From the IMG/VR virus record IMGVR_UViG_3300027770_000308, positions 1-20,567 of that record: a DNA stretch of 20,567 nt; one strand, written 5' to 3'. The position numbers and the translations under genes were made by a program. The notes beneath the pieces are model-generated. The model was given only the letters and a program-made list of their open reading frames with translations, had not been told where the DNA came from and searched no databases. Positions 16,527-20,567 of the stretch are shown one piece after another; the first letter of the stretch is position 1, and each line of letters starts with the position of its first letter. This DNA comes from a virus.

Positions 16527-17015
16527 TTAGTAAACTAACACACATCTATCCATTCTTAAAGAAGCTGTGATATCCGCTAACGCATCTTGACTATAAGATA
16601 ACGCTCCGAAGTTTACATCAGTTAAGAATGTTCCATAAAGAATCCATTTCTCAACAACAACTCCTGTTGGGTCCAACATCTCAAGGTCGATGTCTTTTTT
16701 ATAACCCGCAGCATAACCCATACGACCTGTCACTGATTCAGCATGTAAACGAACCCACTCCATAAGAGCTTGAGCCGCTGAAGGTCCGATAGGGTCACGG
16801 AATTTAACACTGATAGGGTCCCAGTTAAATCTACCTGCCACAAATGTAGAGGTATTTAAAAATTGTATTTCAGTTGCACCAATCTTGATAGACGGTCTTG
16901 AAGCGCTTTCAACAAACCACTCGTTGATACCCAAACTTGACGGAAACCTTAAAATAAAACGGTTCTGTCGTTTTGGTTCGTAAGGTATCGGCATTTTCAT
17001 TAATAAATCAGCCAT
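16527..17015 (-). CDS. Tail tube protein (T4 gp19-like)
   Basis: ATG at 17015, TAA at 16527; 162 residues, matching T4 gp19 (163 residues). It has the tube family layout: an N-terminal strand block (PKRQNRFILRFPSSLGINEW, about 14-33), VESASRPSIKIG (about 35-46), the FNWDPISVKFRDPIGPSAAQ segment (about 63-82), a helix ALMEWVRLHAESVTGRMGY (about 83-101), then DIDLEMLDPTGVVVEKWILY and a C-terminal strand pair. It polymerises into the inner tube through which DNA passes. The leader is striking: 9- and 10-base A tracts (coding direction) within 30 nt of the ATG and no SD, consistent with very efficient A-rich initiation for a major structural protein. The upstream neighbour is the HAD gene rather than the sheath. 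Confidence 0.92.
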   Translation of the reverse strand: MADLLMKMPIPYEPKRQNRFILRFPSSLGINEWFVESASRPSIKIGATEIQFLNTSTFVAGRFNWDPISVKFRDPIGPSAAQALMEWVRLHAESVTGRMGYAAGYKKDIDLEMLDPTGVVVEKWILYGTFLTDVNFGALSYSQDALADITASLRMDRCVLVY

Positions 17016-17020
17016 GTTAT

Positions 17021-17050
17021 TTTAATTTTTTTTTGTTTTTTTTTTGTTGT
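17021..17050 (-). promoter_or_regulatory. A-tract translation leader of the tube gene
   Basis: In the coding direction this reads as two A tracts (10 and 9 bases) separated by a single C, 11-30 nt before the ATG, without any GGAG-like motif. A-rich unstructured leaders are a known route to strong initiation where SD pairing is weak, as in Bacteroidetes. It fits the high copy number needed for tube protein. Confidence 0.5.
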
Positions 17051-17058
17051 TTATATCC

Positions 17059-17066
17059 TATAAATA
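17059..17066. promoter_or_regulatory. TATAAATA octamer upstream of the tube gene
   Basis: The plus strand reads TATAAATA exactly (TATTTATA in the coding direction) 43 nt before the tube ATG, in the gap after the HAD gene. It is the same octamer as at 826-833 and 15547-15554. It could be a promoter for the tube transcript, which would run through the A-tract leader. Confidence 0.35.
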
Positions 17067-17118
17067 TAGTCTTGTTAAAAAATTTTTCTCTTTACTTTTA
17101 ATTTGTCGAGATTATTAT

Positions 17119-17949
17119 CTACTTATATTCCTTTTTAACGCCTCCAGCTGTAGAATAAGTCTTAACTATATTATCTGGTTTATCTTTAAAGTGTTTATTC
17201 ATTACTTCTACATTTCTTACATCATCATCTGAAAATCCAATACTAGGTTGCTCTGGAATAAAGTTATTTGAAACATCGTCTTTTATAAAGGCTCTTTTAT
17301 TTAATTTGTTTGCCATTTTTTTAATATAAGAAACAAATCCTTCCATGGCACGAACTTTTGCTTCTTCAGGGTTGGCGGCACCTTCTTCATCGTCAAAAGA
17401 CACTGGATGATATTTGTTAAGGTCCAAATACGATTTGATTAATTCATCGTCCGTCATATCATCTTCACCTACAAACGACCTGTATTTTTTAAGATTCTTA
17501 ACTAGTTGGTCTTTATCAATACCATTAAATCCGTCAATAATATAATTGTAAACGGCTTGTTTTAAAGTGTTGGGGTTGTGACCTCTCGCAGTAATGATTG
17601 AAAAAATTGACCCACTATTAATCGCTTCTTTAAAATCGTTAAATGCTGGTCCAAGTTTAGCTCTCATTGCATCCACCAAAAAATCTTTGTCACCTGCGGT
17701 TCTAAAGTTTCTAAATGGGTCTTCAGAAAAACCAACGATGGCGTCACCATTATAATCAAAATCTTCTTTTCCGATTTTACTTCTGTATTCTGCAAAATCA
17801 TCTGTACTCATACCAACTTCATCACCATCTTCAGTTTTTAACATTATCTTTGTTGGCATATGAACAATGTTGTCATCCCAATCAAACGCATAATATTTCA
17901 TATCTGGTGTCCCTTCACCTTTAAATCCTTCTCTAAGTTGTCTTTCCAT
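17119..17949 (-). CDS. HAD-superfamily hydrolase (putative phosphatase) between sheath and tube
   Basis: ATG at 17949 is preferred over a TTG at 17958 because it fits the ATGG start context of the neighbours; the stop is TAG at 17119; 276 residues. All HAD landmarks are visible: motif I YAFDWDDN (nucleophile D23, acid D25), motif II SIITARG (T120), a basic segment with FIKDD near 221-225 that may supply motif III Lys, and motif IV IGFSDDDVRN (acidic residues 241-243). About 95 residues separate motifs I and II, room for a cap domain that would set substrate choice. HAD enzymes of this type remove phosphate from small molecules, nucleotides, nucleic-acid ends or proteins; the substrate here is unknown. 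In T4 the sheath and tube genes are adjacent, so this gene interrupts a normally tight pair. It has a hairpin ahead of it and a separate leader after it. It could also be a virion-associated or assembly factor. Confidence 0.75.
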   Translation of the reverse strand: MERQLREGFKGEGTPDMKYYAFDWDDNIVHMPTKIMLKTEDGDEVGMSTDDFAEYRSKIGKEDFDYNGDAIVGFSEDPFRNFRTAGDKDFLVDAMRAKLGPAFNDFKEAINSGSIFSIITARGHNPNTLKQAVYNYIIDGFNGIDKDQLVKNLKKYRSFVGEDDMTDDELIKSYLDLNKYHPVSFDDEEGAANPEEAKVRAMEGFVSYIKKMANKLNKRAFIKDDVSNNFIPEQPSIGFSDDDVRNVEVMNKHFKDKPDNIVKTYSTAGGVKKEYK

Positions 17950-17963
17950 ACTTGGCAAATAAA

Positions 17964-17984
17964 GGGGGTATGATTAGTACCCCC
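17964..17984 (-). terminator. GC-rich hairpin after the sheath gene
   Basis: A perfect 7-bp stem, GGGGGTA / TACCCCC, with a 7-nt loop begins 10 nt after the sheath stop. In the coding direction it is followed by TTTATTTGCC, a broken T run. Five consecutive G-C pairs are exceptional in this AT-rich DNA. It likely terminates or stabilises the 3' end of sheath mRNA and reduces expression of the HAD gene, whose ATG is only 14 nt further on. Confidence 0.65.
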
Positions 17985-17994
17985 GTTAAGTTTA

Positions 17995-20567
17995 TTAAAT
18001 ATTCTCAAACGAAGCTCCTGTTGGAGTGATGAAGAATTCGATGTCGATGAATTCTAACGCCTTCGTAGGTTTTAAGTAAATTTTACCCGTTAATGTGTTT
18101 CTGTCTAAGTCTTCAGGTGAAGATGAAACAGTTACACGGAAATCGTATAAACCTCTATCTCTTCTTATTGAATCCAAGATAGGGTTAACACTATCCAAGA
18201 ATTGTTGTCTAACGATTTGGTCGTTTTGTTCGAACAATAATCTTACCGCTACCGCTGAAATCAATTTACGAGCTTGAAGTAATAGTCTTCTTACATTCAA
18301 TCTGTTAAGTGCTGTGTCAGCAACTTGTAATGTTTTATTACCCCAAATTACAGTTCCAACATCAGAGAAAGTTGCGATAGGGTTAATTCTACCTTGATAC
18401 AATGTATCTCTATCGGTTTGAGTAAGTTTTTGTCTAGCTTTGATTGAATTTACAAGACCTCTTGTGTAACCCGCAGATGCGAACCAAGGGAATGAAATGT
18501 TATCCGTCAAAGCTAAGTTTCTACAAACTTCACCTGTTGGTGGTAAGTAAATTTGTGTGTTGTTTACAGTATCTCTTGTTAAAATCCAAGGGTAGTAAGT
18601 TGCCGTATAGTTAGAGTCAATTCCTGTATTATCCAAATTATCAACAGCTTCTTGAGAATAAATAATATCTAAAGAATTAGTTGAGTCTGGTGTATACATG
18701 TTGTAGTCAGGAGTTGTACAGATATAAACTGAGTCAGCTCTTGAGTATTGAATCATATCTATAGCTTCCTCAACAAGATTTGAGTTGTTAATATAGTCGA
18801 TACTTGAACTCGCAAATACGTTAATGTTGGTTGCTTCAGGGTTTGCAAATGTTAAGATACCAAGCAAGTAAGCGTAGTAGTCAGTGTTTGCGAAATCTTG
18901 AGTATTGTTTTGAACCACAATTCTCTTGAACAATCCATCACCCGTTGCGTTTGGATATTTTGAAGAAGGATAAGCTCCCGCTAAATAACCCGAAGAACCT
19001 AATTGGTATCTATCTTGGTTAGTTCTCCATTCTCTATAAATGTCCCAACCATCAAATCCACCTGCAAAACATATAGTATATTTTCTTGAGTAGATAAAGT
19101 AGTATGGGTTTTCTTGTGTTTGTGGGTCTGCTCTAAAATCCGCAACACCACATTCAAACGCAGTTTCACCACTTGTTATTGACGTGTTCGCAATTGTAAC
19201 AACGGTAGCTCCTGAGTCCATGTGGAAACCTTTACTTAACACATTCCATTTTACTGAATCAGTTGCGATTTCCCAACCTGATTGAGGATTTTGTTTTCCT
19301 TTATAAGTTAAGAACGATTCGTCAATACCGTATTGTGTTGAGAATCCTAAGTAAGTTCTTCTTACAATATCACCTGGTGATTCCACAGTATTTGAACCAC
19401 CCGCAGCAGTACCAAATGGTGGGTTAGCAATTACCTCACCTGGATAATCGTATTTTGTTTTAAATTTAGGATATGGTGATGGGTAAATTGCAGTATCTTC
19501 ATATTCTCTTTGTGTGTAACCGTAGAAACCACAAGGTAACGAATCGATTGGATACTCATTCGCCATTTCAACCATAACATATCTTGATATCAACGCAAAT
19601 TCACCATTAGATGAACCAATTTTTTTAGCGACAAAGTTATTAGTTGCAGGGTCCATATTACAGTTTGTGAATTTTTCAATCACAACTGGGTTAGCGTCTG
19701 TATCAAAGAAATTTCTAATTAATACATCAAACGACATATTATTGTATGATAAATTAGCAATTGAAATTTTAATTTCAGTGTTCGCAGAATCACCATCAGA
19801 AATTGATATGAATTTAAATAAGTTATAAACTTTATTACCTCTTAATTCAGAAACTAAGAATGGTGTTTCAGGTGATTGGTATTTTTCTAAATTCCAAGCA
19901 ATTGATTGACTTGACTGACTTCTAGCACTAGGTAGAGCAATTAAATCACAATTTAATCCACGAACATAACCTTGATTGTATGCGTAATTTAAACTTCCTT
20001 GATAAATTTCCTCAACATAAATTGGAACTTCAAATCTTGATTTACCAAAATTATCTACACCTAAAACTTTAGTGATGTATTTTGCCGAAGATGCTAATAA
20101 CGAAGTCTCAAATGAGAATGTATTATTATCTTTAGTAACACCCGACAATAAAAAACCAGCAAAAGGTGATTGTGTGATACCCGAATATTGTCCTGTACAA
20201 ACTAATTGTAAATTATTTGGAACCCAAGTATTATTATTATCATAATCAATACCTACTTGGTAAACAGGTCCGTGGTCAACACTTGTTGTACTATTAACAT
20301 ATTCTGTAAGACCTCTTGAACGAAGGGTACCAACAACCATGTTATTGTAATCGGTGTAAGCAGTTCCCGTGAAACTATATGACTCACCTGTAATTGTACC
20401 AGTGAAAACACCAGTTCCTCCTGACACTAAATTAGTAACGTAATAGTAGAATGCGTATCCTGTATAATTATTTCCTGATGAAATGTCGAAGTTAGCATAA
20501 AACCACGGGTCATTTTCAGACGCAGATAAATCATTAAGTTCAAAATCGTTAATACAATTATAAGGAT
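17995..20567 (-). CDS. Contractile tail sheath protein (T4 gp18-like; N-terminus outside window)
   Basis: The frame is open from the right edge to TAA at 17995, with 856 complete codons visible. A GTG at 20427 lies inside the frame and is not a credible start, because coding continues upstream (for example NDPWFYANFDISSGNNY). The C-terminal ~170 residues match the sheath polymerisation domain: PIATFSDVGTVIWGNKTLQ, a helix LNRLNVRRLLLQARKLISAV, LLFEQNDQIVRQQFLDSVNP, then GLYDFRVTVSS and a final IDIEFFITPTG. Upstream blocks such as MVVGTLRSRG and EYPIDSLPCGFYGYTQREYE also fit the gp18 family. Sheath subunits surround the tube and contract to drive it through the envelope. T4 gp18 has 659 residues, so this one is at least 200 longer, suggesting extra surface domains in the N-terminal or middle part. 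A hairpin follows the stop. Confidence 0.93.
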   Translation of the reverse strand, partial: PYNCINDFELNDLSASENDPWFYANFDISSGNNYTGYAFYYYVTNLVSGGTGVFTGTITGESYSFTGTAYTDYNNMVVGTLRSRGLTEYVNSTTSVDHGPVYQVGIDYDNNNTWVPNNLQLVCTGQYSGITQSPFAGFLLSGVTKDNNTFSFETSLLASSAKYITKVLGVDNFGKSRFEVPIYVEEIYQGSLNYAYNQGYVRGLNCDLIALPSARSQSSQSIAWNLEKYQSPETPFLVSELRGNKVYNLFKFISISDGDSANTEIKISIANLSYNNMSFDVLIRNFFDTDANPVVIEKFTNCNMDPATNNFVAKKIGSSNGEFALISRYVMVEMANEYPIDSLPCGFYGYTQREYEDTAIYPSPYPKFKTKYDYPGEVIANPPFGTAAGGSNTVESPGDIVRRTYLGFSTQYGIDESFLTYKGKQNPQSGWEIATDSVKWNVLSKGFHMDSGATVVTIANTSITSGETAFECGVADFRADPQTQENPYYFIYSRKYTICFAGGFDGWDIYREWRTNQDRYQLGSSGYLAGAYPSSKYPNATGDGLFKRIVVQNNTQDFANTDYYAYLLGILTFANPEATNINVFASSSIDYINNSNLVEEAIDMIQYSRADSVYICTTPDYNMYTPDSTNSLDIIYSQEAVDNLDNTGIDSNYTATYYPWILTRDTVNNTQIYLPPTGEVCRNLALTDNISFPWFASAGYTRGLVNSIKARQKLTQTDRDTLYQGRINPIATFSDVGTVIWGNKTLQVADTALNRLNVRRLLLQARKLISAVAVRLLFEQNDQIVRQQFLDSVNPILDSIRRDRGLYDFRVTVSSSPEDLDRNTLTGKIYLKPTKALEFIDIEFFITPTGASFENI

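Noticed and set aside
17044-17232. Plus-strand 62-codon hydrophobic open frame
   Set aside because: It covers the A/T-rich tube leader and the antisense of the HAD gene end; hydrophobicity comes from T-rich DNA.
17956-17958. TTG as start of the HAD gene
   Set aside because: An ATG three codons later (17949) matches the ATGG context of neighbouring starts and lies further from the hairpin.
20425-20427. GTG as start of the sheath gene
   Set aside because: The same frame stays open with sheath-like residues to the right edge, so the gene is truncated by the window rather than starting here.
1-20567. tRNA genes, CRISPR arrays, insertion sequences or integrase sites
   Set aside because: No cloverleaf-like, regularly spaced repeat, transposase or terminal inverted-repeat signal was found; coding is nearly continuous tail module.

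Overview
The window is one continuous piece of the tail and baseplate module of a contractile-tailed (myovirus, T4-like) bacteriophage. Every convincing gene is on the minus strand, so the operon reads from the right edge to the left edge. The DNA is AT-rich. TAA, TGA and TAG are all used as stops, so the code is standard. None of the nine visible start codons has a purine-rich Shine-Dalgarno sequence; they follow A/T-rich leaders, and eight of nine read ATGG. AT-rich DNA plus SD-less starts suggests a host in the Bacteroidetes (Flavobacteria-like), which is an inference. The two giant baseplate polypeptides (1692 and 2455 residues) suggest a large-genome phage.

Layout in transcription order (right to left): tail sheath (gp18-like, truncated by the right edge); a HAD-superfamily hydrolase; tail tube (gp19-like); a gp26-like baseplate/tail assembly chaperone of 247 residues; a previously hidden 59-codon frame overlapping its 3' end in the +1 frame; tape measure protein (626 residues); a 1692-residue baseplate protein with an embedded OmpA-like domain; a 107-residue LysM-like baseplate protein; a 2455-residue hub-like protein with a C-terminal IPT/TIG domain; a 74-residue unknown protein; and an acidic, proline-rich, coiled-coil protein cut by the left edge.

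How it works together: sheath and tube form the contractile cylinder. The chaperone and its possible frameshift extension sit in the slot between tube and tape measure used by gpG/gpGT-type tail assembly chaperones in many phages. The tape measure sets tail length. The 1692/107/2455 block is translationally coupled (TAATG overlap, then an 11-nt overlap) and probably builds the baseplate and hub.

Regulation: three perfect-stem hairpins stand just ahead of start codons (after the sheath, after the tube, and after the overlapping frame). The octamer TATAAATA or a near match lies on the plus strand in most intergenic gaps, and an identical 15-mer containing it precedes two distant genes. The most interesting signals are the candidate +1 programmed frameshift at the chaperone gene, the HAD enzyme inserted between sheath and tube, the repeated intergenic motif, and the wall-binding-type domain within a baseplate protein. 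No tRNA, rRNA, CRISPR array, insertion sequence or gene-free stretch over 300 bases was seen.
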